Shown: piece by piece, positions 7,417 to 14,996 of the stretch
Position numbering within the stretch: position 1 is the stretch's first letter
Layout: the number at the start of each line of letters is the position of its first letter
Assembly: GCA_001774495.1 (NCBI GenBank)
Contig: MFAE01000010.1
Coordinates: 2,303 to 37,011 of the forward strand
From: Candidatus Campbellbacteria bacterium RIFOXYC2_FULL_35_25
GTDB lineage: Bacteria > Patescibacteriota > Minisyncoccia > Phycocordibacterales > UBA12079
DNA: 34,709 bases
Direction of reading: 5' to 3'
Made by a program: the position numbers and the translations under genes
Notes under the pieces: model-generated
What the model saw: only the letters and a program-made list of their open reading frames with translations
What the model was told of the DNA's origin: nothing
Databases searched by the model: none

Positions 7417-7451
7417 GGGTTGAATTTTTAGCGAAGCTAAAAATTCAACCC
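7417..7451. repeat. 16-bp perfect hairpin with GAA loop
   Basis: GGGTTGAATTTTTAGC and GCTAAAAATTCAACCC flank GAA. The apex GCGAAGC is a well-known exceptionally stable DNA mini-hairpin. It lies between recA and efp (both minus) and probably acts as a terminator or processing site. It is flanked on both sides by degenerate GAATCAYGAAT-type repeats (about 7361-7391 and 7454-7482). Confidence 0.8.
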
Positions 7452-7497
7452 CTTGATTCGTGATTCGTTCTTCTTGATTCACAAATTCTAAAAAAAT

Positions 7498-8505
7498 CTA
7501 CGATTTTTTTAGTTCTTCTTTAATTTTCTTCACAATTTCATTTGCAATCTTTTTATTCTCTTTCAAAAAAGTTCTTGCCTTGTCATATCCTACCCCCATT
7601 TTTTCTTCTCCGTAAGAATAAGTAGATCCTTTTTTTTCTATCAGGCCAAATTTTTCTCCTAAAGCAATTATTTCACCTTCTTTTGAAATTCCTTCGTTGT
7701 ACATCAAATCAAACTCGGTCTGTTTAAAAGGGGAAGCCACTTTATTTTTAACTACCTTAACCCTTACGCGACCCCCTACAACTTCATCACCTTTTTTTAT
7801 CTGAGCGATTCGACGAACATCTAATCGAACGGAAGTATAGAATTTCAAAGCTTTACCGCCAGGAGTTGTTTCTGGGTTACCAAACATAACCCCAATTTGC
7901 ATTCTTATTTGATTGATGAAAATAACGGTTGTTTTGCTTTTGGCTACAATAGCGGTTAGTTTTCTTAATGCTTGCGACATAAGCCTAGCCTGTTTCCCCA
8001 CATGGTGAGCCCCCATGTCGCCTTCAATTTCGTCTTTTGGTGTTAATGCGGCTACTGAATCAACCACAATAATGTCTACTTTTCCTGAACGGACTAAGCT
8101 CTCTGTGATTTCTAGGGCTTGTTCTCCATTGTCTGGTTGAGACACAAGCAATTCGTTGATGTTAACTCCTAAATTTTTCGAATATTCTGGATCAAGAGCA
8201 TGCTCTGCATCCACAAAAGCGGCAATTCCTCCTTCTTTTTGTGCAGAGGCAACCACATGTAGAGCCAAGGTAGTCTTTCCTGACGATTCTGGGCCAAAAA
8301 TTTCAACGATCCTTCCACGAGGAATACCTCCAATGCCAAGAGCATAATCAAGTCCAATTGATCCAGTTGGGATTGCTTTAACGTCAACTCTCGGTGCATC
8401 TCCGAGTTTTATGATTGCTCCTTCTCCAAATTTAGTTTGAATTTGTGAAATGGTATCTTCGATACTTGAGTTTGTCGTTTTTGGGGTTGTTGATTTTTTT
8501 GCCAT
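7498..8505 (-). CDS. recA: Recombinase RecA
   Basis: RecA forms filaments on ssDNA, carries out strand exchange and triggers SOS-type responses. Walker A is GPESSGKT (71-78), Walker B is IIVVDS (145-150), and the region around [20 protein letters not shown] and [21 protein letters not shown] is the conserved core. At 335 aa it is full length with a short C-terminal tail. No SD and no recognisable LexA box precede the ATG. A possible minus-strand promoter, CTGACA-N16-TTATAT, lies about 8603-8630. Confidence 0.98.
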   Translation of the reverse strand: MAKKSTTPKTTNSSIEDTISQIQTKFGEGAIIKLGDAPRVDVKAIPTGSIGLDYALGIGGIPRGRIVEIFGPESSGKTTLALHVVASAQKEGGIAAFVDAEHALDPEYSKNLGVNINELLVSQPDNGEQALEITESLVRSGKVDIIVVDSVAALTPKDEIEGDMGAHHVGKQARLMSQALRKLTAIVAKSKTTVIFINQIRMQIGVMFGNPETTPGGKALKFYTSVRLDVRRIAQIKKGDEVVGGRVRVKVVKNKVASPFKQTEFDLMYNEGISKEGEIIALGEKFGLIEKKGSTYSYGEEKMGVGYDKARTFLKENKKIANEIVKKIKEELKKS

Positions 8506-8669
8506 ATTTTTTAGGATCTAATTTAATAATAAGTAATGGTTTTATAATTCTATCAGAAAGAGGGGATGGCTTAAATACTTGACGATATTATTTGTTTGTT
8601 GGTATATAAGTAATTTATAAAATATTGTCAGAGTACATGGATGATGAGAAATATTTTGGATATCCCTTG

Positions 8670-8948
8670 TTAGGCGATGTTTTGTTTAAAATCCTTGCGT
8701 TTTCTTGAATTTAAAAAATAAACAACTATCGATACAAAAATAAATACTATTAATGATAATACCACCCAACCTTTAGTATTATAGAAACAAAGATTCCCCC
8801 ATCCAAATCCTCTACAATTTACCAAGTCTAATTCTCTAGAAAAGGGGATGATATTGGGTAAAAAAAGGTAGGTATCCATTAAATATGCTAAGAACATAAT
8901 GAACGTACTTATTGGAATAATTTTTTTTAACGAGTTTATTTTTTCCAT
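8670..8948 (-). CDS. Small hypothetical membrane protein (92 aa)
   Basis: Two hydrophobic segments (about residues 14-34 and 60-80) flank a loop with two cysteines (NCRGFGWGNLC), which may form a disulfide outside the membrane. Lysine-rich ends suggest that both termini are cytosolic. The family is not recognised. It lies between recA and other small membrane or exported proteins on the same strand. No SD. Confidence 0.6.
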   Translation of the reverse strand: MEKINSLKKIIPISTFIMFLAYLMDTYLFLPNIIPFSRELDLVNCRGFGWGNLCFYNTKGWVVLSLIVFIFVSIVVYFLNSRKRKDFKQNIA

Positions 8949-8965
8949 ATTATAATAATATTTTT

Positions 8966-9100
8966 TTATTTTATAAATATTTGTTGTTTTTCAATTTCAC
9001 AACAACGTTTGCACATATCTGAAGTATTTTTGGAGAAATATTTTAGATACCGGCCGTTCGTGACGTACCATTTAGAAATTTTGAGGTTAATTGCACTCAA
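8966..9100 (-). CDS. Possible short ORF or gene remnant (44 aa, TTG start)
   Basis: A minus-strand frame stays open through the gap between two genes and encodes a peptide containing KWYVTNGRYLKYFSKNT and CKRCC. It overlaps the end of the 9087 gene by 14 bp. The composition looks protein-like (aromatic and basic, with CxxCC), but there is no ATG at the front and no SD. It may be a remnant of a zinc-ribbon-type protein. Confidence 0.25.
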   Translation of the reverse strand: MSAINLKISKWYVTNGRYLKYFSKNTSDMCKRCCEIEKQQIFIK

Positions 9101-9533
9101 ATTTTTCTACTATTATTCTGGGAAGATGAGAACAATCTTTAGTCTGTGGCGTGTTGGCGGTGCAAGGCGATTCCCCAAGCGAAAGTAACCCTGTTACAGT
9201 GACGGTTTTGTCACAGTTTAGCTCACTTTTCTTTGACACCAATCTAAAGTAGCCATATTCCGAAGTGAAAAAAGATTCATAATACCCAGGTATGTTTGTT
9301 AAGGCCTCATACTGCATAGATGATATTTCGTCATATTTAGATGTATCGCTTTCAGTCATTGTTACGATTTTGTTATCACATTGTTCTAAGCTGGTATTTT
9401 CAAGATTACAGATATTATTAATACTTATGGATGTTTCATTGCTATTATTTGAGGTACTGGGGAATAAAATATATGATCCCATGGTTAGTAAAATAATTAC
9501 GATGATTGTATAGATTGTTTTCTTGTTTAACAT
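9087..9533 (-). CDS. Hypothetical exported or anchored protein (148 aa)
   Basis: An N-terminal hydrophobic segment (residues 7-24) works as signal anchor. The remaining roughly 120 residues are Ser/Thr/Asn-rich and contain six cysteines (e.g. NICNLEN, LEQCDNK, LNCDKT, SPCTANTPQTKDCSHLP, KFECN), suggesting a disulfide-stabilised extracytoplasmic domain. I do not recognise the family. No SD. Confidence 0.6.
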   Translation of the reverse strand: MLNKKTIYTIIVIILLTMGSYILFPSTSNNSNETSISINNICNLENTSLEQCDNKIVTMTESDTSKYDEISSMQYEALTNIPGYYESFFTSEYGYFRLVSKKSELNCDKTVTVTGLLSLGESPCTANTPQTKDCSHLPRIIVEKFECN

Positions 9534-9595
9534 AAATTTTTTAAATGAGAAAATAAAACAAATTGAGCAAAATTTTTAAGCTATATTTCACCTAA

Positions 9596-9949
9596 CTACA
9601 AACTAGGTTCATAAATTAATTCCAAAACTTCTTTTTTAATCCTTTCAAACCTGTCTTGTATTTCAATTTCGGTTATGTTGTACCCTTCGGAAAGTAATAA
9701 TTTTTCCTTAAAATTTCCTTCTTCGTCGACGAAAATCTGTCTCCCGTTCATTGTAATATAAGAAGCATTTTTTATTGTCCCTCTTATTTCTACCAGAGAT
9801 TCTTTTAGTGTCATACCACTAGTAGGGTAGTCTATTGTTATTACTCCTCCCTTGATGATATTTCTTGTTTGATAAAAGGCATAACTAAGAACAACAATAA
9901 CTACGGCAGCAACAATCCCATATTTTAATAATTTATTTCCGGTTATCAT
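9596..9949 (-). CDS. Membrane-anchored Ig-like domain protein (117 aa)
   Basis: A single N-terminal helix (about 8-28) is followed by one beta-rich domain. The pattern TIDYPTSGMTLKESLVEIRGTIKNA, MNGRQIFVDEEGNFKEKLLLSEGYN, then EIEIQDRFERIKKEVLEL matches the glucodextranase-B-like/bacterial Ig-like fold used in many exported proteins. The function is probably structural or adhesive; no catalytic residues are apparent. It sits upstream of the 9087 gene on the same strand. Confidence 0.65.
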   Translation of the reverse strand: MITGNKLLKYGIVAAVVIVVLSYAFYQTRNIIKGGVITIDYPTSGMTLKESLVEIRGTIKNASYITMNGRQIFVDEEGNFKEKLLLSEGYNITEIEIQDRFERIKKEVLELIYEPSL

Positions 9950-9991
9950 AAAAATTAAACATAGAAACCAAAAAACAAAGAAACAAAGAAA

Positions 9992-10384
9992 CTACCCCCT
10001 TTTATTATCTTTTCTGACTTTTGATAAAAATGCCTTTAACTGTCTAATAATTTTTTCACTATCAACTATAAATTTTTCATGCTCTTCTTTCTCTATATAA
10101 TTATCATCAAAAGCACAATCCAAACAAGCTACCACTTCATTAAGAGAGCCTAACGATATATTTAAGAAATGGCTAAAATCTTTGTCTGAATGTTTGTCAG
10201 AACCTTCCGCTATGTTCAATAATATAGAATCTAATGCTCGCCATAGTTGTTGTTGCAGAGAATACAATTCTTCTTTAGGAAATTTATCTTTAGACAATTG
10301 TTTTACTTCTTTTCTAAATTTCCGACTGTCTTTGTAAACAGGGAATTCTCTGAATCTTAAAATTGTATTGTTATTTTTCTCCAT
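9992..10384 (-). CDS. Four helix bundle protein (S23/IVP family)
   Basis: This family was first found as proteins encoded in 23S rRNA intervening sequences and forms pentameric four-helix bundles. The signature is clear: RFREFPVYKDSRKF, then FPKEELYSLQQQLWRALDSI, NIAEGSDKHSDKDFSHFL, and a last helix from about residue 100. The length of 130 aa is normal. It is not within an rRNA gene here but directly downstream of ftsK, separated by purine repeats. The function is unknown, possibly nucleic-acid binding. Confidence 0.9.
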   Translation of the reverse strand: MEKNNNTILRFREFPVYKDSRKFRKEVKQLSKDKFPKEELYSLQQQLWRALDSILLNIAEGSDKHSDKDFSHFLNISLGSLNEVVACLDCAFDDNYIEKEEHEKFIVDSEKIIRQLKAFLSKVRKDNKRG

Positions 10385-10540
10385 TTTGTTTTTGTTTCTC
10401 CATTCTTTTGTCTCTTTGTTCTTTCGTTCTTCTGTTTCTTAGTTTCTCTGTTCTTCTGTTTCTTAGTTTCTCTGTTCTTCTGTTTCTTAGTTTCTCTGTT
10501 CTTCTGTTTCTTTGTTTCTTAGTTTCTCTGTTCTTCTGTC
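10385..10540 (-). repeat. Purine-rich tandem repeat (AGAAACAGAAGAACAGAGAA type)
   Basis: On the minus strand, units of about 24 bp built from AGAAAC, AGAAG and AACAGAG repeat at least four times. The tract runs into the last codons of ftsK, which become ETEEQRN. The same vocabulary occurs at 5620-5650, 9963-9991, 12155-12200, 14088-14150 and 14246-14450. Confidence 0.85.
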
Positions 10541-12795
10541 TCTTCATCTTCTTTCAAATAATCTCCTTTGGCTATCTTCTCCTCATCTTCTTCTGAAATA
10601 GAGAAACCACCATCGTCATCTACATCCATATTTGATTTTATTAAGACTTCTCTCGCCTTGGAACCTTCTCCTGGGCCAACAACACCCCTCTCTTCAAGCA
10701 TATCAACAAGTTTCGCCGCTCTAGAATATCCTACGCTAAGCTTTCTCTGTAGATAAGAAGTAGAGCCCTTGCCTGCTTTGATAACTTCTTCCCGAGCTGC
10801 TTCATAAAGATCATCTTCGTCGCTGTCACTTAAAGTTTCGCTGTTCATGATAGTTTCAAAACTATTGTTTGGGTCGCTTATATTAATGTCTATCTCATCA
10901 GGCATTTCGTCTTCGTATGCTTTCTTTAAGAAGCTTACTACATTTTTTAGTTCAGTTTCTGAAACAAAGGCTGCTTGGATACGGCGAGGTTTAGACATGC
11001 TTCCAGACATATAGAGCATATCCCCAGCCCCTAATAGTTTTTCAGCTCCGCTCTGGTCTAAAATAGTCCTTGAATCAACTTGAGATGACACTTGTAGGGC
11101 AAGTCTGGTAGGAATGTTGGCCTTTATCAGTCCTGTAATAACATTCACAGACGGTCTTTGTGTTGAAAGGATTAAGTGAATTCCGATAGCTCGGCTCATT
11201 TGCGCCAAACGAACAATCGCTGACTCTAGTTCTCTTGGGTAAGCCTGCATTATGTCTGCCAACTCGTCTATTACTACTACTATGTATGGCATTGTTTCTG
11301 GTAAGTCGTCGGGGCTCATTTCCCCTTTGTTTTTTAAGAATTTCTCTTGGGCTGGTATCAGGATAGTTTTGTGGTAAGACTGTATGTCTCGTACCGATCT
11401 TTTCTCCAACACCTCGTAGCGTCTTTCCATTTCTTTTATTGCCCATTTTAGAGAAAGGATGGCTTTCTTCGCGTCAGTAATAACAGGGGTCAGTAAGTGA
11501 GGGATTCCTTTATAGAGAGTAAGTTCAACTCTCTTAGGGTCTATCATTATAAATTTTAGTTCCTCTGGAGTTTTTTTGAACAATAGGGAAGTTATGAGTG
11601 TATGAATTGTCACTGATTTTCCCGAGCCGGTTGTTCCCGCAATAAGCGCGTGAGGAGCCTTTATCAAGTCTGTGAAGTGAGCATTCCCAGAGATATCTTT
11701 TCCTAATGCTACTGTGAGGTGGCTAGTAGAATCTCTAAATGCGCTCGATGCAAATAATGTTGCCAAACCAACAGTCGTCTTTGTGCTGTTAGGAATTTCA
11801 ATTCCTACCAAGGCCTTCCCGGGGATGGGAGCTTCCATTCTTAGTGGATGAGCGGCCAGTGCCAAAGACAGGTCATTTTGAAGAGCAACTATTCTTGAAA
11901 GTTTTACTCCCTCGGCGGGTTTCAAGGCATAACGAGTAACAGACGGTCCGATAGAAATTTCATCCATCTCAACAATGATTCCAAAATTTTGGAGGGTCCT
12001 TTTTATTATATTTGCATTTGCTTTGATGTCTCCTACGCCGGGCTTACCTTTGTCTGTTGAGAGGAGGCTGAGGGGGAGGGTGATATCCTTTTTCCCAAAG
12101 AATCTTTTCCTGGATAATTGTTCAATTTTTTTACCGAAACTTTCTTCGTTGTTTTCGTCTGTTTCTCTGTTTCTCTGTTCTTTTGTTTCTTTGTTTTTTT
12201 CTTTTTCTTCTTCCGCTTCTTCGGTTTCCTCGTCTTCAATTTCTTCTTCTTCTTTTTCATATTCTTCTTTATTTTCAACGAGAGCTTTTTCTTTTTTGGG
12301 GAAAAGTTTTTTCCAAAATAAAATTGAATCTAAGCTGGGGCTTGTGTCTAGAATTATTAAAACAGAAATTATTGTAAGAGCTAATAAAATTATTAGCGTT
12401 GCGGTAAAGTCAAAAAGTTTTACTAGTGGAGATGAAATAAAACTTCCGATGATACCCCCCTCGTTGGTTAAAATTAAATCAACAATTCCTAATCCTGAAA
12501 AAACGAAAATCAATGAGCCAATTATTTTTATTACTGCAAAATCCGTCTTTGTTGCTTTTGTATAAGATATTCCTAATATAAAAAATAACGTTGGTAATAA
12601 AAAATAACCTATCCCTAATAAATATGAAAGGGAAGAGTAGATTGATCTTCCTACCAGCCCACCACTATTAAATGACGCTAAAATAAAAAAGATTGTTAAA
12701 ACAAAAAAAACTATTGCTAATACCCAATGAACTGTTTCTGCTTTTAAACTACCTTTTATTATTGGCTTGTCTTCTTTCTTTTTCTTTCTTGCCAT
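10519..12795 (-). CDS. ftsK: DNA translocase FtsK/SpoIIIE
   Basis: This septal double-strand DNA pump clears and aligns chromosome termini at division. About four membrane helices occupy residues 24-150. An acidic low-complexity linker runs from 170 to 225. The motor domain has Walker A GTTGSGKS (387-394) and Walker B IVVVIDELAD (505-514). A C-terminal winged-helix gamma domain (about 665-745) contains STSYLQRKLSVGYSRAAKL and LEERGVVGP. The linker (KETKEQRNRET) and the final residues (EETEEQRN) are encoded by the same purine repeat that fills nearby intergenic DNA. At 758 aa it has a short linker compared with E. coli. Confidence 0.97.
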   Translation of the reverse strand: MARKKKKEDKPIIKGSLKAETVHWVLAIVFFVLTIFFILASFNSGGLVGRSIYSSLSYLLGIGYFLLPTLFFILGISYTKATKTDFAVIKIIGSLIFVFSGLGIVDLILTNEGGIIGSFISSPLVKLFDFTATLIILLALTIISVLIILDTSPSLDSILFWKKLFPKKEKALVENKEEYEKEEEEIEDEETEEAEEEKEKNKETKEQRNRETDENNEESFGKKIEQLSRKRFFGKKDITLPLSLLSTDKGKPGVGDIKANANIIKRTLQNFGIIVEMDEISIGPSVTRYALKPAEGVKLSRIVALQNDLSLALAAHPLRMEAPIPGKALVGIEIPNSTKTTVGLATLFASSAFRDSTSHLTVALGKDISGNAHFTDLIKAPHALIAGTTGSGKSVTIHTLITSLLFKKTPEELKFIMIDPKRVELTLYKGIPHLLTPVITDAKKAILSLKWAIKEMERRYEVLEKRSVRDIQSYHKTILIPAQEKFLKNKGEMSPDDLPETMPYIVVVIDELADIMQAYPRELESAIVRLAQMSRAIGIHLILSTQRPSVNVITGLIKANIPTRLALQVSSQVDSRTILDQSGAEKLLGAGDMLYMSGSMSKPRRIQAAFVSETELKNVVSFLKKAYEDEMPDEIDINISDPNNSFETIMNSETLSDSDEDDLYEAAREEVIKAGKGSTSYLQRKLSVGYSRAAKLVDMLEERGVVGPGEGSKAREVLIKSNMDVDDDGGFSISEEDEEKIAKGDYLKEDEETEEQRN

Positions 12796-12910
12796 ATATA
12801 AATAAAATAAAAGATTAAATGTAAATTTTAATGATTACTTTAGATTAAAGAATAAGTACTATAATCCTAAAGTATGTAGAGATTATAACATATAGTAGAG
12901 TTGAAAGTTT

Positions 12911-12957
12911 ACCCCCCACACCTTTCTTTTACGAAAGAAAAAGAAAGGCGTGGGGGT
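12911..12957. repeat. Imperfect long hairpin CCCCCACACC / GGCGTGGGGG
   Basis: The arms ACCCCCCACACCTTTC and GAAAGGCGTGGGGGTTT contain one A/C mismatch. Between them is a nested CTTTCTTTTACGAAAGAAAAAG hairpin-like core. It lies upstream of ftsK and is not an obvious terminator for any visible gene. Confidence 0.7.
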
Positions 12958-13013
12958 TTATAAAGTTGAAAGGGATTTAGGATGCAAGATTTAAGATTTA
13001 GGATTTAAGAAAG

Positions 13014-13160
13014 ACGAAAAAATTACGGACGGAGGCCTTTCCTCGGGTAGCGAAGCGGACGGAGGTGAGGCCTCGGGAAGTAATTTTTGTGGTAATCCAT
13101 TTTTAGCGAGACCTCGCACCGTCGTCTTTGCGAGCGATAGCGAAGCAATCCAAAAAAAAA
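13014..13160. repeat. Composite dispersed repeat, copy A
   Basis: It holds the blocks ATTACGGACGGAGGCC, CGAAGCGGACGGAGG, GAGGCCTCGGGAAGTAAT and CGTCTTTGCGAGCGATAGCGAAGCAATCC in pieces. A diverged relative occupies about 18920-19100 and a short piece lies at 3512-3543. No coding potential is evident. Inverted order of ATTAC...GTAAT ends suggests a palindromic unit. Confidence 0.6.
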
Positions 13161-13205
13161 GAAAAATAAGCCATAAGTTTAAACAGCCTTATTAATCCGC
13201 AAAAT

Positions 13206-13319
13206 ATAAGACATCTACAGAATTTATTGTCAATATTGTCTTAAATGTCTTATATATCTATAATGGACATTATTAACTGTCTTTTAATAAGTAAAAGACA
13301 ACTCTCGCCTTAAAAGACA
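13206..13319 (+). promoter_or_regulatory. Promoter with repeated TGTCTT/AAGACA operator boxes
   Basis: A promoter TTGTCT (13236-13241)-N17-TATAAT (13259-13264) is overlapped by ATAAGACAT (13206-13214) and its exact inverse ATGTCTTAT (13245-13253). Downstream are TGTCTTTTA (13279-13287), its inverse TAAAAGACA (13292-13300) and a direct copy of the latter 19 bp on (13311-13319), just before the ATG. Such an arrangement strongly suggests cooperative repressor binding, most simply by the winged-helix product of the next gene. Confidence 0.65.
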
Positions 13320-13321
13320 CT

Positions 13322-14071
13322 ATGATTAAAACGATAAAGGACATAGTAAAAAAGGACGAATACTGTGGTAACAATCACTGTGCTGTACTTCTGTACGGAA
13401 AGTTAGAAAAGATAACCATGGCTATCTATCTAGTAACGGATTTGTTTCCTCAAGACGAACCGATTAAATTTTGTTTGAGAAAAAAAAGTATTCAATTGAT
13501 GTCTTTTATAATGTCCTTAACTAATGACCAAGCTGTTTTGGGTGAAGAATCTTTTTTTCAGATAACGACTCTAATGTCCGAGATAGATTCTCTTTTAAGA
13601 ATTGCCCTCATGTCCAATTTGTTGTCTGAGATGAATTATTTAATTATAGGAGAAGAGTACGGAAAATTTTTAGATTTTATAAAAGAAAGGAAAAGCGAGG
13701 GTGTCGGACACAAGCTTGTTTTGGAAAACGATTTTTTTAGAGACAAAGATACCTGTGATGAAGGAGATAATGAAATGATTTCGGATAAAGGACAGGATAA
13801 AGGACAAAAGGAGAATAAAGGACAAGTTGTTCTGACCGTTAAAAAAAATATAAATAAAAATAAGAACTTGAACGCCAAAGATAAGATTGCCAGAAAGGAT
13901 TTGATTATCAGTATGATAAAAAAGAAAAAAGAAGTAACCATAAAGGACATTTCAAAAAATATAAAAGACTGCAGTGAAAAAACTTTGCAAAGAGAATTGG
14001 TAGCATTAGTCGTCGAAGGTGTCCTTAAGAAAGCAGGGGAGAGACGGTGGAGTCGATACTCTTTAAACTAA
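13322..14071 (+). CDS. Winged-helix protein, probable autoregulator (249 aa)
   Basis: The C-terminal part (about 193-249) is a winged helix-turn-helix: KKEVTIKDISKNIKDCSEKT, then LQRELVALVVEGVLKKAGERRWSRYSL, like DeoR/MarR-type wings. The N-terminal 130 residues are helical with no family I recognise. A hydrophilic linker carries the repeat DKGQDKGQKENKGQ. The gene itself contains many GGACA/TGTCC motifs in line with the boxes in its promoter. It is divergent from ftsK and has a perfect hairpin terminator at 14211. No SD. Confidence 0.75.
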   Translation: MIKTIKDIVKKDEYCGNNHCAVLLYGKLEKITMAIYLVTDLFPQDEPIKFCLRKKSIQLMSFIMSLTNDQAVLGEESFFQITTLMSEIDSLLRIALMSNLLSEMNYLIIGEEYGKFLDFIKERKSEGVGHKLVLENDFFRDKDTCDEGDNEMISDKGQDKGQKENKGQVVLTVKKNINKNKNLNAKDKIARKDLIISMIKKKKEVTIKDISKNIKDCSEKTLQRELVALVVEGVLKKAGERRWSRYSLN

Positions 14072-14087
14072 AGTTTAAAGAGAACAG

Positions 14088-14150
14088 AGAAACTAAGAAA
14101 CTAAGAAACAGAAGAACGAAAGAACAAAAAAACAGAAGAACAAAAGAATG
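14088..14150 (+). repeat. Purine-rich repeat AGAAACTAAGAAACAGAAGAAC
   Basis: These are tandem AGAAAC, TAAGAAAC and AGAAGAACG units directly after the winged-helix gene, on the opposite strand orientation from 10385-10540 but the same relative to the gene (purine-rich on the sense strand). Confidence 0.8.
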
Positions 14151-14210
14151 GAAATACAGGTTAAAAAGAAGCATCAAAAAATAGAGAAAAAGGGTATGAA
14201 AAGAAGAAGA

Positions 14211-14250
14211 AAAAACAATGAAATTTGCTGCGCAAATTTCATTGTTTTTT
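14211..14250. terminator. Perfect 18-bp hairpin with TGC loop and T-run
   Basis: AAAAACAATGAAATTTGC and its exact inverse flank TGC, and the hairpin ends in TTTTTT. It terminates the winged-helix gene on the plus strand and could work on either strand. It belongs to the GC-triloop-GC hairpin group. Confidence 0.85.
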
Positions 14251-14450
14251 AGTTTCTCTGTTTCTTTGTTTCTCCGTTCTTTTGTCTTTCCGCTTCTCTG
14301 TTTCTCCGTTCTTTTGTCTCTCGTTTTCTCCGTTCTTTTGTTCTTCTGTTTCTTTGTTTCTCTGTTCTTTTGTTTCTTTGTTTCTGAGTTCTTCTGTTTC
14401 TTTGTTTCTCTGTTCTTTTGTTTCTTTGTCTCTTCGTTTTTCGTTGCTTT
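14246..14450. repeat. 200-bp pyrimidine-rich microsatellite (TTTCTCTGTTTCTTTG type)
   Basis: The plus strand is a nearly unbroken string of TTTCT, CTGTT, CTTTG and TTCTTTTGT units. The complement is the same purine repeat as at 10385-10540. All six frames are distorted by the repeat, so the open frames here are not genes. Confidence 0.9.
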
Positions 14451-14511
14451 TTGTCGTCAAATTGTTATAATTAACTCTACTTAATATATTGTTTGTTTCG
14501 TTGAATTTTAG

Positions 14512-14996
14512 TTATCCACAAAGATTTCTTTCAAATTCAACCCAGTCAATATATAATTTATTCAATACAGATGGACCTGTTTCATTTTAGGTATTTAATG
14601 AAACAAAACCTGGTTTGTTTTGGATAAGATCTTTGACAATAGAATAGGGAGATAAAACAGAAATTGAATTTTAATGTTGTTTAGAATGGCAGTATTGATT
14701 TCAAAATAGGAAAATTATTAGTTTGTTAGTATTAATAATTTAGTTTTTATCGGTGTGGATTTTGCTTGTCGAAGCTAGGGTCTACCACACAGCATTTTTT
14801 ATTTTTTTATTTTTAATTTTTGGAAATCATATTTTTTCTAAAAACTAAAAACTAAAAACTAAAAACTTTTGTGCGGTGGATCTTAAAAAGTTCATACCAA
14901 AATTCCTTTCGAGAAATTTATTTGTTTAGAATAAATTCTCAAGATTATTAGTTTATTATTAGTTAATAAAAAAGGAATAATTTATTAAAAAAATAT
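14512..14996 (+). promoter_or_regulatory. Long structured leader region of the S-layer-like gene
   Basis: The stretch before the S-layer-like gene has no ORF. It contains a GTTTCATT/AATGAAAC hairpin (about 14579-14604), a GTGTGG...CCACAC stem with inner GCTT/AAGC (about 14753-14791) followed by T-rich sequence, a (CTAAAAA)n tract (14839-14867) and a GAGAAATTTATT/AATAAATTCTC hairpin (about 14910-14941). A long structured 5' UTR that stabilises a highly expressed surface-protein mRNA is plausible. I cannot place the promoter. Confidence 0.45.

Larger units (their letters stand above)
12796..13321. other. 526-bp divergent intergenic region, ftsK / HTH gene
   Basis: It contains a large hairpin (12911-12957), a composite dispersed repeat (about 13014-13160) and an AT-rich promoter region with repeated TGTCTT/AAGACA boxes (13206-13319) before the 13322 gene. 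The region 12805-12900 is AT-rich leader for ftsK; I see no gene there. Confidence 0.7.

Noticed and set aside
11975-12565. A 196-codon plus-strand frame opposite ftsK.
   Set aside because: It is a Ser/Phe-rich shadow of the acidic linker and membrane segments of ftsK, without start signals.
14218-14484. Long open frames in two phases on plus and one on minus.
   Set aside because: All are by-products of the pyrimidine-rich microsatellite; the peptides are pure F/S/L/V or K/E/T/R repeats.
14633-14660. TTGACA at 14633-14638 as the -35 of the S-layer gene promoter.
   Set aside because: No acceptable -10 box stands 15-19 bp downstream; GATAAA is only 12 bp away.
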